The notes beneath the pieces are model-generated. The model did no database searches. It worked only from the letters and a program-made list of their open reading frames with translations, and was not told where the DNA came from. Made by a program: the position numbers and the translations under genes. DNA of 64,000 bases from Halichondria panicea (taxonomy: Eukaryota; Porifera; Demospongiae; Suberitida; Halichondriidae), in assembly GCF_963675165.1 (NCBI RefSeq), contig NC_087389.1:1832001-1896000 (forward strand), written 5' to 3'. Below are positions 1 through 11,968 of the stretch, one piece after another; positions within the stretch are counted from its first letter, which is position 1; every line of letters begins with the position of its first letter.

Positions 1-299
1 GTTCATTGCCTGTGGCAGCCTGCTCTTCATTACATTATACAGCCTAAGTCTAGAATTAAGCTGATGTACATATTCAGAAAGATCAGAGTTCATTAGATGT
101 CATAATCGAACCGCAGCCAGGTTTAAATCAACCACATCAAATAGCAAAGTTTATGCAACAACACCCACACACACATATTCAAAAGATGGAGCTGATCAAC
201 ATTTTGAATGGTGTCTAACCACAGGATGTCAGGTCCCACACTGAGGCAGCATGCACTGTATGTAATAGTAGTCAACAACTGGAGAAACATAATTATTTT

Positions 300-1185
300 C
301 TTACCTGTCGTCCTGGCCCTTTAATTGGTCCATCGAATTTCCAGGAATAATTTTTATGATACTTATACGATGGGGACCCATGCAGTTATCTTGTTTAATT
401 GATGCCAATGGAGCCACCAAACTTGGAAAGTTGAAACCAACACAATAATGCAAGCTGCATAAACTCTTTTCTTACCCCTGTTGTCTGTTGGTCTACCCAA
501 TTTCCAGAAACTGGAAACTTTAATAGATCAACAACAGGTTTTCAATGCTAAAGGAGCCACCAAACATTGAAATGAGTACATGAAATCAAACTGCGTGAAC
601 TATTTCTTGCTTGTCGTCCAAAGACGTTGGTCCATCCAGTTTCCATAAACAGGTAACCTTATGGACCAACGAGCAGGTTTTCCAGTTTAATGATGCCAAA
701 GGAGACACCAAGCTTTGAAATGAGCTCACACCAACCTGGAACACATTAAATTATGCATTCAAGCTGCGTGAACTATTTTCTCACTTGTCGTCCAGGCCGT
801 TGGTCCACCTAGTTTCCAGAAATAGGAAACCTTATGGACCAACAAGCAGGTTTTCTTTTAATTGATGCCAATAGAGACACTAAACTTTGAAAAATGAGCT
901 GTGACACCAGCCTGGAACACATTATTCAAGCTGCGCGACTATTTTCTTACTTGCCGTCCAGGTCGTTGGTCCACCTAGTTTCCAGAAACAGCCTCCTATG
1001 GACCAACAAGCAGGTTTTCCTGATGCCAACGAACCCCTGCAAGCTTTGAAATGAGCTGCCCACCTAGAACACTTTATGCAAGCTGGGTGAATTCTTTTAC
1101 CAGTCGTCCAGGCAGTTGGTCCATGCACCTAATTTTAATAGGCCCCTTAGGACCAATGAGCAGGTTTTAATGATGCCTGGAGCAA
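300..1185. repeat. Degenerate tandem array of ~170-bp units, each with a short hairpin
   Basis: Six diverged units can be lined up by a recurring CTTGTCGTCCAGG...GTTGGTCCA block. Unit spacing is roughly 130-175 bp. Five units hold an imperfect stem-loop at about 488-533, 626-670, 799-843, 965-1007 and 1115-1156: TTGGTCCA and GTTTCC on the left arm, GGAAAC and TGGACCAA on the right, with a loop of about 7 nt. Between hairpins runs a conserved spacer (AAGCAGGTTTT, GATGCCAA, CTTTGAAATGAGCT). Short open frames cross several units but are not kept in phase from unit to unit, so I do not call it coding. Bases 1-300 and 1185-1592 show nothing I can name. Confidence 0.75.
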
Positions 1186-1592
1186 TCAAGCAAGTGTAAC
1201 ATGCAACACTGTTTGCTGTAGATCCTGTGAACAGAAGTTTGCAATGAAACGGATATAAAGAAACTGGCAAACTGTAGGGCAACCCAGACATGCATTAAAA
1301 ATTAAAATATGCATGCAGCCTTCCATATCCTTTTGCTTCAAGACATAGTACATGCTGCAGGGGGGTACTTTATATAACCATATTTTTCTGTGCTCTATTA
1401 TCTATGATATAACTAGTCTACTATATATCTCTAGCTAGCTGTGTGTGGTGGTATCAGCTTGCAATTGTTGTGTGAGCCCCACCCACCATGCAAGCTCTCA
1501 AGCCTCTATGACGTAATCTACCGTTGGTCCAGAGTCCATTGCCACAATCTGGAAAGTGTAATACCTCTGTTCTCTAGCTCTTACATGATTAA

Positions 1593-4435
1593 ATGGCTTG
1601 TCTGACAAACACTGCTCTGAGCAGTGATGGTTGCTTATTGCAAGATCTAGACTGGGAGAGGCAAGATGTTGTCTTCCACAACAACACAGGAAAGAATGTT
1701 GAGCTGTTAGAGAAGGACACAATAGTCAGCAGAGTCAAAGGGACTACTGCAAACCGGGGCATTGTGTTCACTAGTGAGCCTCTGTCTATTGGGAAAATAT
1801 TTCAAGTGGATGTACTACAGGAAGATTTTTTTGGGGGATCTCAGCAAGGAAAATTGGTTAGCAAGTTGTGATTATTATAACTAGTCTAATAAGTTTTATT
1901 GTTGGATGTTTTTCCATACAGAGACTTGGGTTCACTGGAGAGAATCCTTCCAGCTCAATACTGCCCCTCAAACCCATGCTGTCATGGGATAACGGCCTCA
2001 AGCATTTACTTACTCTTTGTAAACCTGTCGTCTACAATGGTAAACGTTGTGGTATTTTCAATTCCGTTATTAATGGTGCTGTAAAGTCAATCGGTATATT
2101 GCTCACAAACAAGGGAGATTTTCATGTTTTCACTAACAAGAAGTGGATTGGCTTCATCCATCTTGACAACTATCCCCTGGACGAACCAATGTGGGGGGTG
2201 GTGGAAATGATTGGAGCTAGCAGACAGCTTAAGGCTGTCACTTGGACGGGTGAGTTTATCTCTCACACTTAATTTGTCCTTATTGTGCGTGCTCTATTAA
2301 TAAGAGTAACATAGTATGCTGGCCTAATAAGACGCATAGTAATGTGCATGTGCGTTACACCAGCTCCCTTGGAATTCTGTAATATTTACGTTTACAGCCT
2401 TATAATTATGCAGACCTTTCTAAGGTCCCCCAAAAGTTGATTTCCATACCGTGGGATGTAAAACACACAAAATTCTCGGTTGTTGGGAAAGAGTACATGT
2501 CGTTTTTTTCACCGTTTGAGATGCCTATATGACATAGGCTATGTACCAATAACATTTATACTTCAGGACATAATTATTATGTGATTCATTGCAGGATACT
2601 ACTTAGCTAGGCAGTCTTAGCTATATTACTATGTCCTCAAGTATAGAAATAAAGTGTAAGCAGCAGTCTTTTTATACTGACAGTAAGACAATCGTTTGTC
2701 TCCCTAACCGTTTTCAGCCTGGGTTTTCTTTCCACGTTAGAGTAGATAGCCTTGAGTAAAACCGGGGGCAACACGGATGGGTCATTTCTGTTTCCAATCC
2801 CTCTCTTCCTTAATCTATGCTTTAACCAGGGGCAGATCTAGCAGATAGCAGAGGGTGCTCAAGCACCCCTCTGACCTTGGATAAATTAATTATCTTAATT
2901 TGTGTCTCACTCCTTGGCTGATGGAAGTCAGTCTCAGACTTGGTACTAGCTAGCTGAGTAGCTGTACTGTAGACCTATATATATATTATATAGTGTCTTT
3001 TAAAAGCTGTGCTTGACTATAGCTGCACTGCAGTGCAGACTAGACTTGACAAGCAGTACCTGGAACCACTTGCTATAATAAAAAATTACTCACAATGACA
3101 CCGCAATGACGTCAATAGGGGCGTAACCCTGATTTTCGCGCACATTTTTTAGGAAGGCTCTTTGCCTCTTGCTCATGCAGCACCTATACCTACCACTTTT
3201 TATACCGCCACTGTTAACGATCTTGCTTTTTAAAATTATTGAGCTGCAAAAACATAGCTATATAAGACTCACTATTAATAAATTACATGTATACAGTGGG
3301 GAGCACATATCCGCCATATGCTGAGAAAAGGATAATGGACTTGGGATTACTCAAAGGAAAGGAGGAAGCAAGATTAGAATATCGAAAACTGTTACCACAA
3401 ATCAATGAGGTTAAACCGGCAGTGGGGGCAGACGTATATATTCAACAGCTGGAAGAATCTCTCAAACTTGAAATACAGAGGAAAAATAATGAAGTTCAGA
3501 GTCACCTACAACAACATATCACTAGAGAATTACAACAGCAAATGGCTGGTTTTAACTACCTCTTTCAACAGATGTCGCAAGTCATTGCTTCTGGACAGCA
3601 TCAACGTCACCTTGCCAATCAACAGGAAGAAGAGTTTTGGCAGGTGTCTCCGGAAGAGGTGTCGATTAGTGAGGACGAGATAATTGGCCGAGGAGCCTGG
3701 GGCAATGTCACCAAGGGTACCTTTAGGGGAACAACTGTAGCTGTCAAACGACCACATCGGGAAATCCTTCAGGGCATAACAGTGGAGACAATTCGTCGCG
3801 AGATTCGCACCATGGCTCAGATCCGTCACCCCAACCTTGTCCTCTTTGTTGCTGCCGTCCTCAACGAGCAAACAGGTCCCATGATTGTCACAGAGCTCCT
3901 GGATACCTCTTTACGTTCTGCCTACCAGGACGATCGTGTTGGTCCTAATAAGCGAAGGATCTTTGGAGACATCTCGTCAGCTCTGGTTTATCTCCACCGA
4001 CAGAGGGAACCCGTCATCCACAGAGATGTGAGCTCCGCTAACGTTCTCCTTCTCTCTCTACCTAACGACAAATGGCTTGCCAAACTCTCTGACTTTGGAT
4101 CAGCCAACCTAGCTCGAGATGCCACCACCCCCGGTCCAGGTGCCATCCTGTATACTGCCCCTGAGGCCTATCCTCATCCACCTATGTCACCTCAACCACG
4201 ACCACAACAGACGACAAAAATTGATGTGTACAGTTTTGGTGTGCTCGCCTGCGAGGTGATTAATGCTAGACTTCCAGAAGCTGCTGTATTTCAAGGCCTG
4301 CTGATGAACGTGGAAGGTGTGTGGCCAGAGCTCCACCCACTCATCACATCTTGTGTATCTTACGCCCCTCAAGACAGACCCTCTATGGACACTGTGCTAC
4401 AACACATCAAACAATTGGACTGGGAGCCTAATTAG
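1593..4435 (+). CDS. NHR (Neuralized repeat) - coiled coil - TKL-type protein kinase
   Basis: Three exons, 1593-1856, 1922-2249 and 3297-4435, give a 576-residue protein. The ATG is preceded directly by an in-frame TAA, which fixes the start. Residues about 24-190 form a Neuralized homology repeat (FHNNTGKNVEL, then KLRLGFTGENPSS formed across the first splice). A Q/E-rich coiled coil follows at about 215-305. The kinase spans about 322-575: glycine loop GRGAWGNV near 328, lysine of AVKR near 348, HRDVSSANVL near 439, DFGSAN near 463 and APEAY, so all catalytic residues are present. Both introns keep phase exactly (0 and 1). NHR domains bind protein or lipid partners, and TKL kinases phosphorylate Ser/Thr or Tyr. 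A cytosolic signalling role is inferred. The 1-kb second intron is the weakest part of the model. Confidence 0.85.
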
Positions 4436-5261
4436 CCTAGCATTGATGTTATTAATGTCAAAATTATGAAGGAATTCTAATGACAACAGTCTAGTGTGAT
4501 TCTTATTCTGCCTGCATGAAAAAAGTGGGGGAGAGGCTGCTCAAGATGAAATAGGGTGTTGCATGGCCATATGCATTCTTACTGCTAGCCCTCTCTAGCT
4601 CTTAGAGTATGGATAGCTCTGGTATGTGTATTATACAGCCCGCATGCATAGCAGCCGCAGCAGTCCTCACACTTGTCTTGTCTGTTCCTTTCACAAATAG
4701 TTCTCTGGGGCCCGAAGCTAAACTGTACCAGTGGTTTTACTTTGTCCCCTCACTGGATCGAGTCTACACTCGAGCTCCCCTCAAGGTTTATCTAGTACTT
4801 TTTTGGCCAATGTAGACTACCTACTGTGGGGGGAGGACGGGTGATATAGATACTGGTGCAAGTAATATAGATGGTGATATGCTTCTATAATTATAGGAAT
4901 CATCGTGTCTTTACAAATTGCGTTATTATTGGGACGGGGCTCACGGCTAGGGCTAGGGGTTGGTAGATTACTGGCATAATGGGTAGATCTACCTTTATAA
5001 CAATAATAGGCAGGTTTTTAAAATATAATACACTGGATACCAAAATCAAGTGCTGACCAACAAAACATTCTAGCATCCCCCACAACAACCCACACCACCA
5101 ATTAATGCACCTACTATTTAATATAAGGCATGCAGTATAGTAGTAAATGCACCTATTATTATAAGGCAGTATAATAATAGGTGCTATAGACTATATAGTA
5201 GTCAATGCACCTATATTATTATAAGACACTGGATACCAAAATTACTGACCAACAAAACATT
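4436..5261. other. Intergenic stretch with one doubtful small ORF and AT-rich short repeats
   Basis: A 68-codon open frame at 4609-4815 (+) begins MDSSGM and has a hydrophobic run (AAAAVLTLVLSV). It has no family resemblance I know, and a possible exon edge just before GTTTATCTAG could mean it is one exon of something larger. At about 5098-5226 a GCACCTATTATTATAAGGCA motif recurs three times with drift. Nothing else is recognisable. Confidence 0.4.
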
Positions 5262-7128
5262 CTATAAATGAAGAATTGCAGCTGGGAAATCTGACTGAAC
5301 GAAAGTAAGACTTTGAAAAAGAGACAATGATTTTACATTGTCTTTTGCAACAAATGTTAAAGGAATCTCTCCGTCTCCTTTAATTAAGCAGCACAAGCGT
5401 TGTACCAAAATTTTTGCAAGTCCCTTTCTTCGATGCTCCTCATGAACAAACAAGTGACCAAAGAATCCTGATGGATATTGCAAGCACCATCCAACCGGAG
5501 ACTTGTCTATCTTCCCAGAGCATGTTGGGAAGATACCAACACTGTGATGTTGCTTGATTGCCTCAGTGAATAAGGATATCTTTTTGTCACGATCCATGCG
5601 ATGCCATTCCACTGAAACCTCTTCTATATGACACTCTTCCAGGCTTCCTAAAACATATCCTTCTGGGCAGGTCCTATATAATGGCATGGTGGAGTTTTAT
5701 ATACACAGTGGACCTTCTTAATACAAAGCTGTGTACATATAGGAAAATCAGATGGGGTTGAGATATTCATATAAGCATCACTTGTGATGGCTTTGTGAGC
5801 TTACATTGGTTCGATGGTGAAAGAACAACTTTCTGGGACATAGAAGCCGATTACAATAGCCATTTGTTCAATGGTAGGATATCTTGCCATGTCATTAGAT
5901 CGTAGTGCTGTCTGTAGACATTTTCCGAGCCATGCATCAACTGTGTATGTATAAATAACAATTCACGTGAAACTACAAATCATTCCGCACATACCTACTA
6001 ATACTGAATGGCACTTCTTTTCAGATGCTACATCTATCTGTTGAATGATTACTGGAACAAGTCCTTCTTTTTTCTCAAGCACACAGTTTTGGAGAGTTTT
6101 CTGCAAAGATATGATAAATTATTGGGTATGTATTATTATGCCAAATGCCTTACAATTTCCGAGCCTTGACGAGATAAGATAGCACTAAAATGAGGCCAAC
6201 CGTCAGTGATAATAGTCCCCTCCACTTTTAAAGACTTTAACCGTAGGAGAGTGTTTACCATAAAAACTTTGTTCTGCATAAAAAGTCAATTAACTACACA
6301 GTACAGGTACTATGTGGGGTGCCGTTTGTGAAAAATTTATGCTGTATATAAAAAGGTTTAAGATAAAGCGTATGTTATAAAAGAGTCGATGTTTACCATA
6401 ACAATAGAGAATTCTGGGTTTTTTAGTAAGTCGATTTAACGGTAAACTGGAGAGTGTAAGGGAGCCAGAGCCGAGGGGTGCTGCACAGAGCAGGCTCCAT
6501 GGAGACCCAATGAGTAACCTTAATGAACTAAGGTCAACTGGTTCCAGCCTCATAACATTGCCTCCTTTTTAAAACATTGACCTTTAGACTCCATTTCATA
6601 ACATCGACTCTTTGGATTTAGACACAAACGGCATCCCATAATAAAGACAAGTCAACACTATGTTTTAATATGGCCGGCTAGCTACTGCCAGCTCAATTCT
6701 TAGTTAAGCATGCATGGCCCGACCTTCCGTTAGGATGGGAGGTCAGGTTTCAAGCTAATGTCAGGATTTGTCTTTGCTGCATTATGTAACGCGATGATAA
6801 CAGCTACGAATATTATTATTCTAAAGAGGGTGTTAACCAAGTTTACCTTGCTTGCGGTTGGACATGACATCACCGATCACGTTAGATAGTTGCAGCAAAG
6901 ACATTAGCTTGAAACCCGACCTCCCGTCCTAATGGAAGGTTGGGCTACGCTCAACTACTTAATAGAGACATTTCTATGCTCTATTATCTACGATCGATTC
7001 CATGCACTGACCCAATTCTGCTCAGGATTTTCCCTCAGTTTTTGAATCAGCTCATCATATTGCAGAACTGCAACATCTTGAAACAGTTGAAAAGACCTTG
7101 CAACGATAGAGCTAGAGTAGGATGTCAT
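5262..7128 (-). CDS. GLYAT-like N-acyltransferase, copy D
   Basis: Five exons on the minus strand: 7012-7128, 6154-6273, 5995-6100, 5805-5940 and 5262-5673. All junctions are GT-AG and phases match, giving 296 residues. This is the length of the glycine N-acyltransferase family (acyl-CoA plus amino acid to N-acyl amino acid). The N-terminal domain keeps the family signature, here TDGWPHFSAI. The C-terminal GNAT fold has the acyl-CoA loop EEHRRKGLAK and the DNVKSLSLFQSL segment. It is the most diverged of the four copies here and has extra residues at the N-terminus and in exons 3-4. It lies head to head with copy A. Intron 1 carries a foldback element. Substrate and cell compartment cannot be read from the sequence. 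Confidence 0.85.
6716..6945. repeat. Foldback element in intron 1 of acyltransferase copy D
   Basis: GGCCCGACCTTCCGTTAGGA at the left is answered by an inverted partner (CCTAATGGAAGGTTGGGC) at the right. Arms of about 60 bp include GTCTTTGCTGCA / TGCAGCAAAGAC and enclose an AT-rich middle. It fits a miniature inverted-repeat transposon. Target duplication is not clear. Confidence 0.6.
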
Positions 7129-7743
7129 TTTGGTAGTACATGTACATATAGTCTGGGCACACAGCTAGCTTCTTTCGAAGTTGGGAAGGGCGTGTACAGA
7201 GGGGCGTGTATATACTTGTTTCACCCAGGAGTAAATTTGTTAACTATTAGGCCTTTACCCTAGTTAAGTTATGGTGTATGTCCCCAGAAAGTTGTTCATG
7301 CACCATAGAATCAATGTAAGCCATCACAATCTATGCTATCCTGCTATGTTAACAAAAGACTCACAGCCTGCAACAGTGTGGATGACAATCGTCTGAACGG
7401 AGTGAAAGCTGACAAGAGCTAGCCTATATGGGACAGGCCACGCCCATTTAACATTAACTTTGGTGAAAGTCTACTATACTGCTGCTACTGATTCTATCAG
7501 AAGAAAATAGCTGTACAACAAACCTACACAGCTCTGTCTCTAGCTAGCTAGCTAGCTATATAGCTCTGTGTATGACTTTTAGGATATTTTCTCTGATGAA
7601 TTCTGTATTATAGGAAATTTTACGGGAAAAATATCCAATAATTTAGCGCATGCGCAAGCAGTCGATAGCAGGCCTTCTTTATGAAGGCATAATGAGATTA
7701 GAGACTTGACTGCAGATCTTCTTAGTGAGGTCTGCAACAACGT

Positions 7744-8254
7744 GTGCACAGAACCAGAACTGTTACAGGGGAGAACCTAGCAGGAGCAAGTGCCAATATA
7801 CAATCGGGTGCACGCCTAGACATTGCAGCCAATGGAGTATGGGGTGGCTCCTTTGAAAGAACTTATTTTGATGTCAGGGTATTTAACCCACACGCTGCAT
7901 CCAACAGACACACCGACCCTCAACAGTCTACCGCAAGCACGAGCAAATAAAGAAAAGGGCCTACGAACAAAGAATTCTAGACATCGAACAGGCATCCTTT
8001 TCCCATTAGTCCTCTCTGCAACAGGAGGCTTAGCTCGTGAAGCAACCACCTTCTACAAGAGACTCGCTTCGATGTTAGCATCTAAATGGGACCAATCATA
8101 CAGCAGCACACTATGCTGGCTCCGTTGCCGACTAACCTTTTCCCTCCTTCGCTCATCGATCCAAGCCATCAGAGGGTCCAGATCGTCAAGTGGACACCCC
8201 TTTAGATCTGGGGCCATCGACCTGGTGATCTCGGAGACCCACCTCCACCAATAA
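7744..8254 (+). mobile_element. Relic of a reverse-transcriptase-type mobile element ORF (C-terminal part)
   Basis: The plus strand encodes stretches such as NGVWGGSFERTYFDVRVFNP and TGGLAREATTFYKRLASML. I recognise these from the C-terminal, endonuclease-like part of reverse-transcriptase proteins common in cnidarian, sponge and fish genomes. Only this part is present, and it is broken, with at least one break. No terminal repeats were found. The rest of 7129-8956 is non-coding: a TCTAGCTAGCTAG run near 7540, and at 8910-8956 a one-ended remnant of the TAGCCTC-type repeat. Confidence 0.5.
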
Positions 8255-8956
8255 ACTGAACCTTTGTATGTACCCTTAATCCTCTATATTTCCCACCTAC
8301 TACACTTTTGCCATGTAGTCTAGTGGGGTTTAACTGTCATAAATTGGCACCTCAGGGCTACAAGGGAAAATATGGCTCATAAAGTGGCACCTCAAGCATA
8401 TGCAGTAAAAATAAATTAATGGTGTTTTCGATGAAGGAAAATGTCTTGCATGAGAAACAAAATGTCATAAATGAAAACATAGAGACAGAGGGTGTAGTCT
8501 GTAGGACTAGTTCATCAAAAATTCCGCTGTGTGCTTGCAGAAGGAGCTGCTTTAGAGACACTCTGGGAGAGGGCTAGGGCTCAGGCTGAGCCTTGCTCAC
8601 TAGCACTAGTACTGCACGCACTGCACTAGGCCTGTTCAGCTTCTGTAAAAAGAAGCCAGTTTAGTAATAATGATTATAGGAGTGGCTATTTTAAGCTTAC
8701 CTTTGCTTGCCTACTAGCCTGGCATAGCTGAAGAGAACTGGTCTAAACTGACACCGTCTAGAGCTAGCTGTGTTGTTTCTTCTGGCTGGTTGCTGCGCAG
8801 TAAGTGGAGGGAGGGGCTGGCTAATTGAACAGAGAGGGGGAGTGGCTCTGAACCGTTCGCTTTGAGGGAGGGGCTGGCTGCCATATTCTGTCGCGATTTG
8901 TGAGTGTGCCTCGATCCCAGGCCGAGTTTTCGCTTTTATAACGGTTAGGCGAACAG

Positions 8957-9697
8957 TAGCCTCGAGACCAGGCCGATTAAAATACGGCCTGGTATTGCAT
9001 GTGTAATTAATTATAGGCGTGGCCGTCCACGCCCATGTACTATCTACTAGTTATATGAAGCTTTTTATAGCCTAGCTAGCTAGCTAGCTAGCTGTGGCCT
9101 TCTCTATGGTGTTGTGTTGAGAAGGCTTGCACACAAAGCCAGAAGAGGCTCTCATCTACCTCTATGATGGTTGGATGGTCGTGATGTTTTGAACTGGGTT
9201 TCTGACAGACTATGGCAAGTCTTTGACTTTGTGCTTCCAACTGCAACCATAGGGTCATCTAGAAGTAGATGTGAGCCTCTTCTGGTTTCATAATAGTGTG
9301 CAAACCTCCTCGACAACACAATAGAGAGTATAAGCCACAGCTTCACAGGAGAGAGAGTTTAAAGACTTAAAAGGGTTTCTGACAGACTATGGCAAGTCTT
9401 TGACTTTGTGCTTCCAACTGCAACCATAGGACCATCGTAGAGAGCCTCTTCTGGCTTTAGACAAGTGTGTAAGCCTTCTTGACAACACAAAATAGGGGAT
9501 AAAGCCACAGGAGACAAGTATTTGTTAAAAATAATAGGGAAAGAAACTAGTAAACAAACTAGTTTACGGTATAATTTTACAAAGGTTTACTAACGTGAAC
9601 GAATCCCCATATTCTGGGAGACTCAGTTTGCGCATGTGCACTATCACCCATGCAATAGAGACCAGGCCGTATTTTAATCGGCCTGGTCTCGAGGCTA
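8957..9697. mobile_element. 741-bp non-autonomous transposon, TAGCCTCGA ends, 9-bp target duplication
   Basis: The ends are TAGCCTCGAGACCAGGCC... and its inverse GGCCTGGTCTCGAGGCTA, with arms of about 44 bp. Perfect 9-bp duplications GGCGAACAG flank it at 8948-8956 and 9698-9706. Inside, a block of about 180 bp (TTTCTGACAGACTATGGCAA and downstream) occurs twice, near 9195 and 9375. No ORF of note. The 9-bp duplication is in the range of Mutator-like elements; that assignment is inferred. Confidence 0.8.
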
Positions 9698-9849
9698 GGC
9701 GAACAGTTACCCTGGTGTGTGGACGAGCTCTCTTTTCCTAGTTGTCTTCTTGTTTGAATAGTGTTGCTATGTGGTAGTCATGCAGCTTGATGCATAGCAA
9801 CCAGTCAGCCAATCAGATGGGACATATATCAATTAATACACAGTGCCTC

Positions 9850-9926
9850 GGGGTTTATGACAGTAAACCACACCTCCCCCTCGGGCTTACGCCCTCGTAG
9901 TCGGGAGGTTTACTGTCATAAACCCC
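9850..9926. repeat. Hairpin, 20-bp arms
   Basis: GGGGTTTATGACAGTAAACC is matched by its exact inverse about 37 bp downstream. The loop carries CTCGGGCTTACGCCCTCG. Similar TGACAGTAAA text occurs near 8330. It is probably another small foldback repeat. Confidence 0.55.
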
Positions 9927-9994
9927 TCTACACCGTACATTAACTAATACAAGTCATATTTTCTGTACCCTCCACCTTTCATTGTGTCTACATA

Positions 9995-11749
9995 CCGTAT
10001 AGCGCGAAATTTTCGAGGGGCTTAATTTTCACGGATTTTGTGGGTTAGAATTCTACACGAAAATAAGTCCACGAAAATTGTTAAAATTAGCTATAAGTAT
10101 AACCATAGATGTAGGAGAGAGGGATTGGAAACGGAAGTAGATTTCAATGTACTTCACATATGACCTCGATAAACATCCGCGCCTCGCTTAATGAGGGCTA
10201 ACCTATTCCCCAGGAACTTCGCGGGTAACTGAGATTATTGCAAATCTAGGATTTTATGAGTTGTCACTAGTATTCTGTCAAGTTTTCCAGTATCCAGTGC
10301 AACTGTGCTTTATATAGATAGTGAATAACCATTATTCAAGCTCTATTTACCGTTGCAACTATCTTCTTCATTGAATTTAGGTAAGTTTAATCTTGTATTG
10401 TACACATTTATCCCTTTTTATTAATATTTAGGTCGTATACTTCAATATGCTTGTTGGTAAATCATGTGGTATCACCCCAAGCCAAAGAAAATTAGTCATA
10501 CATCAGCTGGTAGAATTTAGTGCTAGAAAAAAAGTTGAATTAAAGAGCACAACTAAAGATCCCTTTTTTGGGAATACGCTAAGCGTTACAGAAATTTTAA
10601 TTTTAGGCATACATTCCCTTATGATTGGTGATCACCCCAAGAGCATTAGTTTTGGATCAGGTGGATGTATAGCTTTTGTGTGCATGAATGTGTAGTCACC
10701 TATTTTTACCTCATATTTGTTATTGGCCCGGTAGTAGATTGTGGTGAAGGGCCTGTAGGCCCGAGATATTTTTAACTACTACAAATGCTGTTTCATCTAT
10801 ATTTTATATAGCAATACCTCGCAAGCCATGAGTACGCTGAAGAAAAGAAGACAGAAGAATACCCCTCCTCTCTACACCCCTACACGTCACCGCCCTCGTA
10901 AATGTTATCGGCTGTTCCGGCTATATATACACCCTTGTATACCTCACCAGCTTCTCTCCATCTAAGACTGTCTGATTAGAGTGCTAAACTAATCATAATT
11001 ATAGCTGTAATAATCATTTTATCGTGTAAGTTTTTGTTAATGTTGTTCGGTTTGATCCCACTCGTTTTACACTTAGAAAGCAACTAGCAGTGCTGTGGAG
11101 TGTTTTGCTGTCTCCAAGTGCATGTAATTATTATACTTAATGAATTGGAAATTGAAATGTATGCTCACCAGCCTAGTATAATTTATATAGAAACTTCGTA
11201 CAATTGATTCATCAAAAGTGAAAACAATTATTAAGAAAGTTACATGGTGTATTATGTATCTTGTCGTGTGAATGATCATGGTTATTGCCTCAAACTAGTG
11301 GACTTCTTGATGGTTTTCTTTTTCGTTGGCAGCAAAAGAGAAGCCTCTGACAGTCACAAATACATTCACAATTTCAGGGAACTAAGCATCCTCTGATGAT
11401 TTTATATCTACTGGGAAACAAGTATCCAATACCACTAGCTCTGCACATTCTCCTTACTATTACCATGTACCGATGCACTGTTGATTGTGTCTCTTTCCCT
11501 CTTGTTTCACCGCTTATGCAATGAGTTTTCCTCATTTGAGGCAAGAAAAGAAGACAAGAAAGCGAGGCGCAGATGTTTTCCGAGGCCCACTTCCGTTTCC
11601 AATCCCTCTCTCCTACATCTATGGTATACGTGCAAAGATTTAAGGCGTGGCTTCCAGTTAGCAGTCATTCCGCGAACATTGTGCAACGAAATGGCTTTTA
11701 GAGGCCAATCCACGAAATATAAGTGCCTCGAAAATTTCGCGCTATACGG
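9995..11749. mobile_element. 1.75-kb element with CCGTATAGCG ends and TA target duplication
   Basis: Left end CCGTATAGCGCGAAATTTTC and its inverse at the right are flanked by TA on both sides (9993-9994, 11750-11751). Homology between the ends extends about 150 bp, through GATGTAGGAGAGAGGGATTG on both arms. The interior has an 82-codon frame at 10447-10695 that I do not recognise, so no transposase is visible. A TA duplication suggests Tc1/mariner-like mobilisation (inference). The same end sequence occurs near 18913 and 51312. Confidence 0.65.
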
Positions 11750-11772
11750 TAGTTGCCCGACAGGGCTCCGCC

Positions 11773-11813
11773 TAGCCTCGATTCCAGATTTAATCGGCCT
11801 TGAATCGAGGCTA
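11773..11813. mobile_element. 41-bp micro-transposon with perfect 9-bp target duplication
   Basis: Starts TAGCCTCGATTCC and ends GAATCGAGGCTA, leaving a core of about 17 bp. GGCTCCGCC lies on both sides (11764-11772 and 11814-11822). Ends and duplication length match the 741-bp and 1,330-bp members in this window, so it looks like a complete insertion reduced almost to its two termini. Confidence 0.75.
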
Positions 11814-11968
11814 GGCTCCGCCCAACTAGTACATACCTTTAAGTCATAGATCATGCGTAGCGTTATATATATCAGGACATGCTGGTTATTATACGTACCC
11901 AGAGTACCTGGCTTTTGAGATAGACTACCGTATAAATCTTGCCTAAGCTAGCTAGCTAGGAGCTAGAA

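Noticed and set aside
922-1128. Minus-strand frame across hairpin units (SIGGCFWKLGGPTTWTASKK)
   Set aside because: Similar peptides appear in adjoining units but in shifting frames with stops, as expected from a tandem repeat and not from a gene.
10447-10695. 82-codon frame inside the CCGTATAGCG element
   Set aside because: Possibly a remnant of the element's own gene, but no catalytic motif and no recognisable family; kept only as a note.
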